This document shows, piece by piece, positions 1-8,643 of a stretch of DNA of 64,000 nucleotides (positions are counted from its first letter, which is position 1; the number at the start of each line of letters is the position of its first letter). Source of the stretch: JBBROS01 sp965217935 (GTDB taxonomy: Bacteria; Pseudomonadota; Alphaproteobacteria; Acetobacterales; Acetobacteraceae); assembly GCA_965217935.1 (NCBI GenBank), contig OZ244581.1, forward strand, positions 744,001 to 808,000, written 5' to 3'. The position numbers and the translations under genes are program-made. The notes beneath the pieces are model-generated. The model saw only the letters and a program-made list of their open reading frames with translations, was not told the DNA's origin and made no database searches.

Positions 1-97
1 AAAGCGGATGCCGCACCGGGCCGCAAGCCTTCGCGGTTGCGAACCGGGGGAATGCCTGCGACATGATGCTCAACAGCAATAGACCGGAGGAAATGTC

Positions 98-715
98 ATG
101 CGACCGATCATGGCCGGCCTGATCGCCGCGTTAGTCCTGGCGCCGCCCATGGCCCGCGCCCAGGACCGGCTGCCGACGATCCCGCCTGCCGACTACACCG
201 ACACCCAACGCCAAGCCGCGGCCGATTTCCTTGAAGCACGAAAGACGCCCGTATTCGGCCCGTTCGAGCCGCTGATGTACAGCCCCGAGGTCATGACCCT
301 GGCCCGCAGCATGGGCGACTACCTGCGCTACAAGTCCAAGCTCGGCAACACGCTGTCAGAGCTGGTGATCCTGGTCACGGCCCGGGCCTGGACGCAGGAT
401 TACGAGTGGCACGTCCATGCCCCAATCGCCGCCAAGGCCGGCATCAAGCCCGAGATCATCGCCGCCATCCGCGAAGGCCGCCGCCCGGACGGCATGAGCG
501 AGGACGAAGCCGCCGTCTACGAGTTCTCGACCGAGCTGCACCAGAACAAGCGCGTCTCGGACGCGACGTTCGCCAGGGCCGAGCAACGCTTCGGCAAGCC
601 CGCGGTGGTGGATATGCTCGGCATCAACGGCTATTACACGCTGCTGGCGATGCAGTTGAACGCGGCGCGGTATGACCCGGGCGGCATGACGCCGCTGCCG
701 CGTTTCCCGGGATAG
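98..715 (+). CDS. Exported carboxymuconolactone decarboxylase-family protein
   Basis: 205 aa. Residues 1-21 form a signal peptide with likely cleavage after ARA, so the product is probably periplasmic. The core around residues 85-115 carries the CMD signature (E..ILVTARAW...YEWHVHA). It lacks the CxxC pair of AhpD peroxidases, so it fits the cysteine-free gamma-carboxymuconolactone decarboxylase-like branch, whose exported members have no settled substrate. The start is supported by GGAGG upstream of the ATG. The protease gene follows 47 bp downstream on the same strand. Family assignment is firm, reaction unknown. Confidence 0.85.
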   Translation: MRPIMAGLIAALVLAPPMARAQDRLPTIPPADYTDTQRQAAADFLEARKTPVFGPFEPLMYSPEVMTLARSMGDYLRYKSKLGNTLSELVILVTARAWTQDYEWHVHAPIAAKAGIKPEIIAAIREGRRPDGMSEDEAAVYEFSTELHQNKRVSDATFARAEQRFGKPAVVDMLGINGYYTLLAMQLNAARYDPGGMTPLPRFPG

Positions 716-762
716 CGTATGGTGAGGAAATTAACCGGACCATTCCGATTGCCGGAGGCAAG

Positions 763-1686
763 ATGATCGGCGCGCGCTTCGCTCTGCTCTTGACCGTGCT
801 GCTGCCCGCCTGCGCCGCCGTCGACACGCCGGAAGCCTGCAAGGTCACGCGCGTGTTCGAGGCGCCGATGCGGAAGGTGGGCGACTACCAGACCGTCGAT
901 GCGCGGCTCGATGAGAAGCCTGCCCGGCTGATCGTGGACACCGGCATGAACCTCACTGCGTTGGGCCCGCCTGCCGCGAAGCGCCTCGGCTTGCGGGAAG
1001 ACCACACGCAATTCATTGCGGCTTCAGGAGCCGGGGGCCGGATGGATACCTGGCTGGCGCTGCCGGAAGCCCTACAGCTCGGCAATCACACGTTCGACGC
1101 CCAGCCGATCTACGTTGCATTCGGCCAGGTTCCCGCCGTCAAGAACGGCTCGGTCGACGGCGTTCTCGGCACCGACCTGCTCTCTCAGTTCGATGTCGAT
1201 TTCAACCCGGCGCAAAAGACCGTGACGTTCTACGAACCGCGCCGTTGCCCGCACGGGCCGCCGCCGTTCGCCGGGCCATCGACCACGCTGCCGACCAGCA
1301 GCGCCCTCGGCAACCGGATCGCCATCCCAATCCAGATTGACGGGGTTCCGATGTCGGCCCTGCTGGACACGGGCGCGCCGGTCACTTTCGTCAACATGCA
1401 GCGCATGAACCTCAAGCCCGCCGATCTTGCCGACGACCGACTCGATCCGGCCACGCCGCATACCGCCGGCCCGGTGCGCCACAAATTCAAGCAACTCCAG
1501 TTCGGGGACCAGACGGTCGCCGACCCCGTCCTGATCGTCGGCGACGGCAAGATAACCGGGGTTGACGCGCTGATCGGCGCCGACATCTTGCAGAACCGCC
1601 GCCTTTGGGTCTCCTATGCTGGCCGAACAATCACCATCGGCGCCCCACAGCCTCCAACGCCAACCAAGCCGAGGAACCCCGAATGA
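763..1686 (+). CDS. Retropepsin-like aspartic protease, probable lipoprotein
   Basis: 307 aa. It has two aspartic-protease motifs: IVDTG with Asp59 and LLDTG with Asp202. Each lies in an Asp-Thr-Gly context followed by hydrophobic strands, so one chain holds two retropepsin-like halves, as in the bacterial aspartyl protease family. The N terminus is hydrophobic and ends in LLPAC, a plausible lipobox at Cys17, suggesting envelope anchoring. A GGAGG ribosome site precedes the ATG. Its stop overlaps the GST start (ATGA), implying translational coupling. The substrate is not predictable. Confidence 0.8.
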   Translation: MIGARFALLLTVLLPACAAVDTPEACKVTRVFEAPMRKVGDYQTVDARLDEKPARLIVDTGMNLTALGPPAAKRLGLREDHTQFIAASGAGGRMDTWLALPEALQLGNHTFDAQPIYVAFGQVPAVKNGSVDGVLGTDLLSQFDVDFNPAQKTVTFYEPRRCPHGPPPFAGPSTTLPTSSALGNRIAIPIQIDGVPMSALLDTGAPVTFVNMQRMNLKPADLADDRLDPATPHTAGPVRHKFKQLQFGDQTVADPVLIVGDGKITGVDALIGADILQNRRLWVSYAGRTITIGAPQPPTPTKPRNPE

Positions 1687-2384
1687 TCCGCTTCTACTTC
1701 CACCCCACCCCCAATCCGGCCAAGGTCGCCCTCATGCTTGAGGAAACCGGCCTCCCCTACGAGGTCGTCCCGGTCGACACCAACAAGGGCGAGCAGCACG
1801 ACCCCGCCTTCCGCGCCATCAACCCGAACGGCAAGCTGCCCGCCATCGTCGACACCGAAGGCCCGGGCGGCGAGACCCGCGTGTTCGATTCCAGCGCCAT
1901 CCTGCTCTACCTCGGCGAGAAGACCGGACAGTTCATGTCCGCCCCCGCCGACCATGCCGAGCTGCTCTCCTGGCTGTTCTTCATCGCCAGCGGCCTCGGC
2001 CCCTATTCCGGCCAGTCCGTCCACTTCCAGCGCGCCACCCCGGAAAAGCTGCCCTACGCCATCAACCGCTACATGCGCGAGGCCGAACGGCACTACCAGG
2101 TGCTCGATCAGCACCTCGACGGCAAGCGCTTCATCGTCGGCGACGCCTACTCCATCGCCGACATGTCGGCCTGGGGCTGGATCGAGCGCGCCGCCTTCGT
2201 GTTCGGCAACGACGACCCGCTCGCGCCATTCCCGAACATCAAGCGCCTGATGGACACGGTCAATGCCCGCCCGGCCGCCGCCAAGGCCCGCGCCGTCGGC
2301 AGCGGCCATACGTTCCGCAAGGAAATGGACGAGTCGGCCAAGCGCGCCCTCTTCCCGTCCAACTACCCGCCCGCCGCGGCCTGA
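1683..2384 (+). CDS. Glutathione S-transferase family protein
   Basis: 233 aa from the ATG that overlaps the preceding stop. The N-terminal thioredoxin-like half begins IRFYFHPTPNPAKVALML, contains the cis-Pro segment NGKLPAIVD and the glutathione-contact segment FDSSAILLYLGEKTG. The C-terminal helical half contains VGDAYSIADM, the N-capping box of GSTs. Length and motifs match bacterial YfcG/Ure2p-like GSTs, which act on glutathione or glutathione adducts in the cytoplasm. The gene converges on the GNAT gene and overlaps its 3' end by 22 bp. Confidence 0.88.
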   Translation: MIRFYFHPTPNPAKVALMLEETGLPYEVVPVDTNKGEQHDPAFRAINPNGKLPAIVDTEGPGGETRVFDSSAILLYLGEKTGQFMSAPADHAELLSWLFFIASGLGPYSGQSVHFQRATPEKLPYAINRYMREAERHYQVLDQHLDGKRFIVGDAYSIADMSAWGWIERAAFVFGNDDPLAPFPNIKRLMDTVNARPAAAKARAVGSGHTFRKEMDESAKRALFPSNYPPAAA

Positions 2385-2848
2385 ACCGGGCGGGCATAGC
2401 GCCACTCGACCGTATCGGCGAGATCGAACAAGGCCCGCTGTTCGCCTCGCCGATAACCCCGCTTCTCGTAGAACCGGTGCGCCCGCAAAAACCGCGTGTC
2501 CGTCCACAGCTCCAGAACGGCCGCGCCCCGCTCAACCGCGAACCCTTCTGCCGCATCCATCAGCAGCCCCCCCAACCCGGCGCCGTGCAGGCCGGGGTGG
2601 ACGTAAACCCGGCAAACCTCCCAAACCCCGCCCCCGCGAGGCCGCACCGCGACCATGCCCTCAACGTCCCCCGCCACCCACAACGCGCCCCCCGCCTCGG
2701 CGTAACACGTCGCCAAGCCGCGCAACTCCGGCGCTTCCGCATCCACATCCAGCACGCAACCCGGATAGTCGGCCCAGCACCGCGAGATCAGCGCGATGAA
2801 CAGGGCCGCGTCCCCGTCCCGCCCCGGCCTCAGCGCAAGCTGCCGCAA
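2363..2848 (-). CDS. GNAT-family N-acetyltransferase
   Basis: About 161 aa if the TTG at 2848 is used. That codon overlaps the end of the upstream aminotransferase by 19 bp and is preceded by GAGG. The region with VCRVYVHPGLHGAGLGGLL is the acetyl-CoA pyrophosphate loop of GNAT enzymes (V.P..G.G.G..L), and FYEKRGY near the C terminus is the usual beta6-beta7 end. No ATG is available in the right place, so the exact start is uncertain. It probably shares a transcript with the two aminotransferases. Acceptor substrate unknown. Confidence 0.75.
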   Translation of the reverse strand: MRQLALRPGRDGDAALFIALISRCWADYPGCVLDVDAEAPELRGLATCYAEAGGALWVAGDVEGMVAVRPRGGGVWEVCRVYVHPGLHGAGLGGLLMDAAEGFAVERGAAVLELWTDTRFLRAHRFYEKRGYRRGEQRALFDLADTVEWRYARPVQAAAGG

Positions 2849-4029
2849 AACGCCTCGATCCGCCGGCACGCCTCCGCCAGCGCCGCATCGCCCGTCGCGT
2901 ATGAAATCCGCAGATACGGCGACATCCCGAACGCCTGGCCGAACACGGTCGCCACCTGCCGCTCCTCCAGCAGCGCGGTGGCGAAATCCTCGTCCGTTCG
3001 TAGCAGCCGCCCGCCCGGCGTCGTCTTGCCCAGGCATCCGGCGATGTTCGGATAAACGTAGAACGCGCCCGCCGGGCAATGGCAGAACACCCCCGGCGCC
3101 CGGTTCAACGCCGCCACCACCATGTCCCGCCGCCGGCGATAGGCCGCCCGCATCTCGCCCGCCACCTCCTGCGGCCCATCCAGCGCCGCCGCCGCCGCCG
3201 CCTGCCCCACCGTCGACACCCCGGCCGACACCTGGCCTTGCATGTTGACCATGGCCTTGATCAACGCCCTCGGCCCGGCCGCGAACCCGATCCGCCACCC
3301 GGTCATCGCGTAGGTCTTGGACACGCCCGAGACGGTCAGCACCCGGTCCCGCAGCTCGGGTGCCGCCACCGCCATCCGCGCGTGCTCGCCCTCGAACATC
3401 AGGTGCTCATACATGTCGTCGGCCATCACCCAGACCTGCGGGCGCCGCAGCAGGACCTCGGCCAAGCCGCGCAGGTCGTCCGCGTCCAGCGCCGCCCCGG
3501 TCGGGTTGTTGGGCGAGTTCAGGATCAGCCACTTGGTCCGCCGCGTGATCGCCGCCTCCAGATCCGCCGGTCGCAGCTTGAACCCGTTGTTCTGCGGGCA
3601 CGCCACCACCACCGGCTTGCCCCCCACGACCCGCGTCATCAGCGGGTAGGCCCCCCAATAGGGCGCAGGCACGACCACCTCGTCGCCCGGGTCCACGGTC
3701 GCCATCAGCGCGTCGAAGATGACCTGCTTGCCGCCGTTGCCGACCATGATCTCGTCGAGCGCCACCTCCATCCCGGCGTCGCGCATGAACTTCCGCTGCA
3801 CCGCCCGCTTCAAGGCCGGCGCCCCGTCCTGCGGCGGGTACTTCGTGTCGCCCGCCAGCGCCGCCCGGTACCCGGCCTCGATGGCGTGCCGGGGGCTGTC
3901 GAAATCCGGCTCGCCGATCGTCAGGAAGATGACCTCGGCCCCCGCGTCGCGCATCGCCCGCGCCTTGATGGTCATCGCCACCGTGGCCGCGACCGGAACC
4001 CGGCTCAGCCGCTCCGCGAGCGCAGGCAA
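2830..4029 (-). CDS. Class I/II PLP-dependent aminotransferase (copy 2 of tandem pair)
   Basis: 399 aa from a TTG start one base after the stop of the upstream paralogue. It has the aspartate-aminotransferase I-gamma pattern: NSPNNPTGA at 171-179, the PLP lysine in SGVSKTYAMTGWRIGF (Lys238) and the carboxylate-binding Arg in YLRISYAT near the C terminus. These enzymes move amino groups between aspartate, glutamate, aromatic amino acids or prephenate and 2-oxoacids. It aligns without gaps through Lys238 with its neighbour and has the same total length, so the pair is a tandem duplication. Specificity cannot be read from the sequence. Confidence 0.9.
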   Translation of the reverse strand: MPALAERLSRVPVAATVAMTIKARAMRDAGAEVIFLTIGEPDFDSPRHAIEAGYRAALAGDTKYPPQDGAPALKRAVQRKFMRDAGMEVALDEIMVGNGGKQVIFDALMATVDPGDEVVVPAPYWGAYPLMTRVVGGKPVVVACPQNNGFKLRPADLEAAITRRTKWLILNSPNNPTGAALDADDLRGLAEVLLRRPQVWVMADDMYEHLMFEGEHARMAVAAPELRDRVLTVSGVSKTYAMTGWRIGFAAGPRALIKAMVNMQGQVSAGVSTVGQAAAAAALDGPQEVAGEMRAAYRRRRDMVVAALNRAPGVFCHCPAGAFYVYPNIAGCLGKTTPGGRLLRTDEDFATALLEERQVATVFGQAFGMSPYLRISYATGDAALAEACRRIEAFCGSLR

Positions 4030-4030
4030 G

Positions 4031-5230
4031 TCAGCGCAGCCCCTCGCAGAACCGCTGGATGCGCGTGCAGGCCTCCCGCAAGCTCTCGGTGTCCGTCGCG
4101 TAGCTGATCCGCATGTGCCCCGGATACATGAACGCCGCCCCGTGCACCGCGGCCACGCCTTCCTCCTCCAGCAGCGCCACCACGAAGTCCTCGTCCGTGT
4201 TGATCACGGCCCCGCCCCGGCTCGTCTTGCCGATGCAGCCATGTACTGCGGGGAACACGTAGAACGCCCCCTCCGGCGTATGGCAATGGATGCCGGGCGC
4301 CACGTTCAGCATGGAAACCACCATGTCCCGCCGGCGCCTGTAGGTCTCGACCATCGTGGCGATGAACTCCTGCGGCCCGTTCAACGCCTCCACCGCCGCC
4401 GCCTGGCTGACGCTGCTCGGGTTGCTGGTGCTCTGGCTTTGCAGCTTGTCCATCGCCTTGATCAGCGCGGCCGGGGCGCCGGCGAAACCGATCCGCCACC
4501 CCGTCATCGCGTAGGCCTTGCTGCACCCGTTCATCGTCACGGTCCGCTCCCGCAGCCCCGGCTCCACCTGCACCACGGTCGCGGGCGTGCCGTCGTAGGT
4601 CAGCTTGTCGTAGATGTCGTCGGTGAACACCCAGACATGCGGATGCCGCATCAGCACGTCGCACAACGCCCGCAGCTCGGCCGCCGAGTAGGCCGCCCCG
4701 GTCGGGTTGTTGGGCGAGTTCAGCAGCACCCACTTCGTCCTGGGCGTGATCGCCGCGTCCAGGTCCTCGGCGCGCATCTTGAAGCCGTTGTTCTGCCCGC
4801 ACGGCACGAACACCGGCGTCCCGTCCGCCAGCGCCACGATGTCCGGGTAGCTGACCCAGCACGGCGTCGGGATGATGACCTCGTTCCCCGCGTCCATGGT
4901 TGCCAGCATGGCGTTGAAGATCACCTGCTTGCCCCCGGTGGAGACGATGATCTCGTGCGGCTCGTAGTCGAGCCCGCTGTCGCGCTTGAACTTGTCTGCG
5001 ACCGCCCGGCGCAGCGCCGCCGTGCCCGCGACGTCGGTGTACTTCGTCTCCCCCGCCTCGATCGCCCGCATCGCCGCGTCCTTCACGTTCCGCGGCGTGT
5101 CGAAGTCCGGCTCGCCCGCGCTCAGGCTGATGACGTCGCGCCCCGCCGCCTTGAGCGACCGCGCCTTGCTGCTGATGGCGATGGTCTGGCTGGGGCTGAC
5201 CTTGTCGAGGCGGGCGGCGGCGAGCGGCAT
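4031..5230 (-). CDS. Class I/II PLP-dependent aminotransferase (copy 1 of tandem pair)
   Basis: 399 aa starting at MPLAAARLDKVSPSQ; sequence further upstream is low-complexity and unlike the family. It contains NSPNNPTGA at 171-179, Lys238 in NGCSKAYAMTGWRIGF and the C-terminal HMRISYAT arginine. It resembles AatA/AspC-type enzymes (aspartate or prephenate aminotransferase). It is the first gene of a minus-strand unit with the second aminotransferase and the GNAT gene. The copies differ enough (for example SAGEPDFDTPRN against TIGEPDFDSPRH) to suggest an old duplication with divergent roles. Confidence 0.9.
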   Translation of the reverse strand: MPLAAARLDKVSPSQTIAISSKARSLKAAGRDVISLSAGEPDFDTPRNVKDAAMRAIEAGETKYTDVAGTAALRRAVADKFKRDSGLDYEPHEIIVSTGGKQVIFNAMLATMDAGNEVIIPTPCWVSYPDIVALADGTPVFVPCGQNNGFKMRAEDLDAAITPRTKWVLLNSPNNPTGAAYSAAELRALCDVLMRHPHVWVFTDDIYDKLTYDGTPATVVQVEPGLRERTVTMNGCSKAYAMTGWRIGFAGAPAALIKAMDKLQSQSTSNPSSVSQAAAVEALNGPQEFIATMVETYRRRRDMVVSMLNVAPGIHCHTPEGAFYVFPAVHGCIGKTSRGGAVINTDEDFVVALLEEEGVAAVHGAAFMYPGHMRISYATDTESLREACTRIQRFCEGLR

Positions 5231-5375
5231 GGCTGAACGGTTCCGGATGGGGGACGACGGCGCACCATAAGCCGTGCGCGGCGCGAGAGGAACTGCCGCC
5301 GCCGCATGTCCGCCCTGGTTTGGCGCCCCGCCCCGCATCGGCTACACGACGCCCACCTTTACAGCCCGGACCCAT

Positions 5376-7007
5376 ATGCTTCAAATCGACAACCTGGTCT
5401 TCAACGCCTGGGGACGGCGCTTCTTCGACCACGCCACCGTCACCCTGCCCGCCGCCGCCAAGGTTGGCCTGGTCGGGCGCAACGGCGTCGGCAAGTCCAC
5501 CCTGTTCCGCCTCATCCTCGGCACGATCGGCCCCGACAGCGGCGACATCGCCATGCCCCGCGGCGCACGGGTCGCGAGCGTGGACCAGGAGCACCCCGCC
5601 ACCCCCGACACGCTGCTCGACACCATCCTCGCCGCCGACACCCAACGCGATGCCCTCTACGCCGCGCTGGACACCGCCGAGCCCGAACAGATCGCCGACC
5701 TCTACGCCCGCCTCGCCGAGATCGGCGCCGACCGCGCCCCGGCCCGCGCCAGCGAGATCCTGGCCGGCCTCGGCTTCTCCGCCGAGGACCTCGCCCGCCC
5801 GATGGCCGAGTTCTCCGGCGGCTGGCGCATGGGGGTGGCCCTCGCCGCCGCCCTGTTCGCCGAGCCAGACCTGCTGCTGCTCGACGAGCCGACCAACTAC
5901 CTTGACCTTGAAGGCGCCATGTGGCTCGAAGCCCGGCTCCGCAAATACCCCAACAGCGCGCTAATCATCAGCCATGACCGCGAGCTGCTGAACCAGTCGG
6001 TCGACGCCATCCTGCACCTCAAGGATGGCAAGCTCGACCTCTACCCCGGCGGCTACGACGATTTCGAGCGCCGGGTCGCGGAGAAGGCCCGGCTGCAAGC
6101 CGCCTCCCGCGCCAAGCAGGAGGCCGAGCGCGCCCACCTGCAGAGCTTCGTCGACCGCTTCCGCGCCAAGGCCAGCAAGGCGGCGCAGGCGCAGTCCCGC
6201 ATGAAGCGCCTGGCCAAGCTGGAGCCGGTCAGCGCCGCCTCGGCCGAGCGCGTCGCCCCCTTCACGCTGCCCTCGCCGCCGCGCCCGCTGGCCCCGCCCT
6301 TGATCCGGCTGGAGGCGGCCAGCGTCGGCTACGGCGGCGAGCCGGTGCTGCGCGGCATGGATTTGCGGCTGGACGTGGACGACCGCATCGGCCTGCTCGG
6401 CGTCAACGGCGCCGGCAAGTCCACCTTCGCCAAGCTGGTCGCCGGCGCCCTCACGCTGTCGGCCGGGCGGATGCAGCGGGAGCGGCGCATCGGCGTCGGC
6501 TGGTTCCACCAGCACCAGATCGAGGCGCTCGACCCGGGCGAGACCGCGCTCGACATCCTGCGCCGCGCCCGCCCGGAGGACAGCGAGCAATCCTACCGCT
6601 CCCGCCTGGCGCTCTGGGGCATCGGCTTCGACAAGCAGTCCACCACCGCGGCCAACCTCTCCGGCGGCGAGCGCGCCCGGCTGCTGCTGAACCTGGTGGC
6701 GATGGCTGCCCCGCATCTGCTGATCTTGGACGAACCGACCAACCATCTCGACATCGACAGCCGCCGCGCCCTGCTGGACGCGCTGAACGACTACGCCGGC
6801 GCCGTGATCCTGATCACCCACGACCGCTCGCTGATGGAGCTGGTGGCGGACCGGCTCTGGCTTGCGGCGGACAACACGGTGGCGCCGTTCGAGGGCGACA
6901 TGGACGACTACGCCCGCCTGGTGCTGGACCGGGCGAAAGGCGCCGCCCCCAGCCAGGGCCGGTTTCAGAGCCGGGCGGCGAAAGGCAAGCGGAAGCGGGC
7001 GGCGTGA
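5376..7007 (+). CDS. ABC-F family ATP-binding protein (Uup/YheS type)
   Basis: 543 aa with two ABC cassettes on one chain and no membrane segment. Walker A is GRNGVGKST at 34-42 and GVNGAGKST in the second cassette. Signature motifs are FSGGWRMG and LSGGERAR, and Walker B is LLLLDEPTNYLD and LLILDEPTNHLD. The helical linker between the cassettes is rich in Ala, Lys, Arg and Gln. ABC-F proteins act on the ribosome in translation or antibiotic protection. The ATG at 5376 fits the conserved N terminus. Transcribed away from the aminotransferases and followed by a partial dispersed repeat. Confidence 0.93.
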   Translation: MLQIDNLVFNAWGRRFFDHATVTLPAAAKVGLVGRNGVGKSTLFRLILGTIGPDSGDIAMPRGARVASVDQEHPATPDTLLDTILAADTQRDALYAALDTAEPEQIADLYARLAEIGADRAPARASEILAGLGFSAEDLARPMAEFSGGWRMGVALAAALFAEPDLLLLDEPTNYLDLEGAMWLEARLRKYPNSALIISHDRELLNQSVDAILHLKDGKLDLYPGGYDDFERRVAEKARLQAASRAKQEAERAHLQSFVDRFRAKASKAAQAQSRMKRLAKLEPVSAASAERVAPFTLPSPPRPLAPPLIRLEAASVGYGGEPVLRGMDLRLDVDDRIGLLGVNGAGKSTFAKLVAGALTLSAGRMQRERRIGVGWFHQHQIEALDPGETALDILRRARPEDSEQSYRSRLALWGIGFDKQSTTAANLSGGERARLLLNLVAMAAPHLLILDEPTNHLDIDSRRALLDALNDYAGAVILITHDRSLMELVADRLWLAADNTVAPFEGDMDDYARLVLDRAKGAAPSQGRFQSRAAKGKRKRAA

Positions 7008-7019
7008 CGGCTCAACCGT

Positions 7020-7136
7020 CCGACTAAGGACGGCGCCGGCGCCCAGTGCGGCAGCACGCCGATAAAATTATCCGTTAAAACAGAGAGTTAGGGTTTGTTC
7101 GCCCGATCATTCATCGCGGATAGTTCCGAACGAGCC
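7020..7136. repeat. Partial copy of dispersed palindromic repeat
   Basis: Directly after the ABC-F stop is GTGCGGCAGCACGCCGATAA, the core of the repeat that recurs near 17.64, 19.47 and 43.56 kb. It is followed by AGGGTTTGTTCG and, at about 7125, CGAACGAGCCCTAAG, which recurs at the end of the 29.8-kb copy. The region lies between two convergent genes, so it may also act in transcription termination. It has no coding potential. Confidence 0.6.
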
Positions 7137-8312
7137 CTAAGCTCCCCGGCTGTTCCGCATCCAGCTTTGCGGATTGCCGGCAATGATGCGCCCGTCGACG
7201 TCCTTGACGTCGCGCAGCCCGCAAAGCGCCATCGTCGTGTCAAGCTCCCGCCGGATGATGTCGAGCGCCATCGCGACGCCCTCCTCCCCCATCGCGCCCA
7301 GCCCGTAGAGGAACGCCCGGCCGATGAACACGCCGCGGGCGCCCAGCGCCAGCGCCTTGATCACGTCCTGCCCCGAGCGGATGCCGCCATCCATCAGCAC
7401 CTCGGTCTTCGCGCCCACCGCGTCCACGATCGCCGGCAGCGCCGAGATCGACGACATCGCCCCATCGAGCTGCCGCCCCCCATGATTGGAGACGACGATC
7501 GCCTCCGCCCCGGTCTTGGCCGCGTTCTCGGCGTCCTCCGGGTCCAGGATGCCCTTGAGGATCAGCGTGCCGCCCCACCGGTCCTGGATGCGCTTCACGT
7601 CGTCCCAGCTGAGCCGCGGGTCGAACTGCGACTCCGTCCACGACGACAGCGAACTCATGTCGGCGACCCCCTCCACGTGGCCGTGGATGTTGCCGAACGA
7701 GCGCCGCTTCGTCCGCAGCATGTGCCAGCACCAGCGCGGCTTGGTCGCCAGGTTGACCAGGTTCGCCAGCGTCGGCTTCGGCGGCGTGCTCAGCCCGTTG
7801 CGGACGTCCTTGTGCCGCTGCCCCATGATCTGCAGGTCCACCGTCAGCACCAGCGCCGAGCAGCCCGCCGCTTTCGCCCGGTCGATCAGCCGGTCGATGA
7901 AGCCGCGGTCGCGCATGACGTAGAGCTGGAACCAGAACGGCGCTTCCGTGTTCTCGGCCACGTCCTCGATCGAGCAGATGCTCATCGTCGACAGCGTGAA
8001 CGGCACCCCCGCCTTCGCCGCCGCCCGCGCCGCCAGGATCTCGCCATCGGCCCGCTGCATCCCGGTCAGCCCGGTCGGCGCCAGCGCCACCGGCATCGCC
8101 GCCTTCTGCCCGGCGATCGTGCTGGCCAGCGAACGGTCCGACATATCGACCGCCACCCGCTGCCGCAGCTTGATCGCCTCGAAATCGGCGCTGTTCGCCC
8201 GGTAGGTGCCCTCCGTCCAGGACCCGGAATCGGCGTAGTCGTAGAACATCCGCGGCACCCGCCGCTCCGCCAGCACGCGCAGGTCCTCGATCGAGGTGAC
8301 GACCCGGCCCAT
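7137..8312 (-). CDS. FMN-dependent alpha-hydroxy-acid oxidase/dehydrogenase (LldD-like)
   Basis: 391 aa. This is the full-length FMN alpha-hydroxy acid dehydrogenase fold. The N-terminal FYDYADSGSWTEGTYRAN segment, the catalytic-base region VVSNHGGRQLDGA and the phosphate-binding stretch MDGGIRSGQDVIKALALGA followed by IGRAFLYG are all present. Such enzymes oxidise L-lactate, glycolate or similar 2-hydroxyacids to 2-oxoacids. No membrane-anchor loop is evident. It converges on the ABC-F gene with a repeat remnant between them, and no other gene lies close on the same strand. Substrate uncertain among lactate, glycolate and mandelate-type acids. Confidence 0.9.
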   Translation of the reverse strand: MGRVVTSIEDLRVLAERRVPRMFYDYADSGSWTEGTYRANSADFEAIKLRQRVAVDMSDRSLASTIAGQKAAMPVALAPTGLTGMQRADGEILAARAAAKAGVPFTLSTMSICSIEDVAENTEAPFWFQLYVMRDRGFIDRLIDRAKAAGCSALVLTVDLQIMGQRHKDVRNGLSTPPKPTLANLVNLATKPRWCWHMLRTKRRSFGNIHGHVEGVADMSSLSSWTESQFDPRLSWDDVKRIQDRWGGTLILKGILDPEDAENAAKTGAEAIVVSNHGGRQLDGAMSSISALPAIVDAVGAKTEVLMDGGIRSGQDVIKALALGARGVFIGRAFLYGLGAMGEEGVAMALDIIRRELDTTMALCGLRDVKDVDGRIIAGNPQSWMRNSRGA

Positions 8313-8430
8313 CAGCGCGGTCCGCGGTGCGGCGCCGGTTCGCTCCGGCTGGGCTCGGTCATGTCAAGGCGCCATCCGCGTTCATGCCTATCCTCTGCCC
8401 CTTTGCCGCCGCAGTGTCCAGCAGGTTCAG

Positions 8431-8573
8431 GCCAAGGGCTTCGCCCCTGGACCCCAATGGGACCGCAGGCCCCAGACCCCGGTTCGTCGAGGAATGGACC
8501 GGTAAGGAACAGCTTCTCAAGGAGTGGGGTTTGGGGCCTGCGGCCCCAACGGGTCCAGGGCGGCGCCCTGGCC
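8431..8573. repeat. Large imperfect inverted repeat in the 8313-8643 intergenic region
   Basis: Two arms of about 50 bases, 8431-8480 and 8525-8573, are imperfect reverse complements. Both contain CCTGGACCC, CCGCAGGCCCCA and AGGGC blocks. The loop of about 44 bases holds GTTCGTCGAGGAATGGACC. The block fills most of the 331-bp gap between the oxidase and the SDR gene and would form a long stem in RNA or DNA. Nothing in it looks coding. Confidence 0.7.
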
Positions 8574-8643
8574 TTCGAACGCCAGCCGACTAGCCTGCCG
8601 GACGCATCCGCGGCAGCATCGCGGCAACACGAGGAGCAAACGC

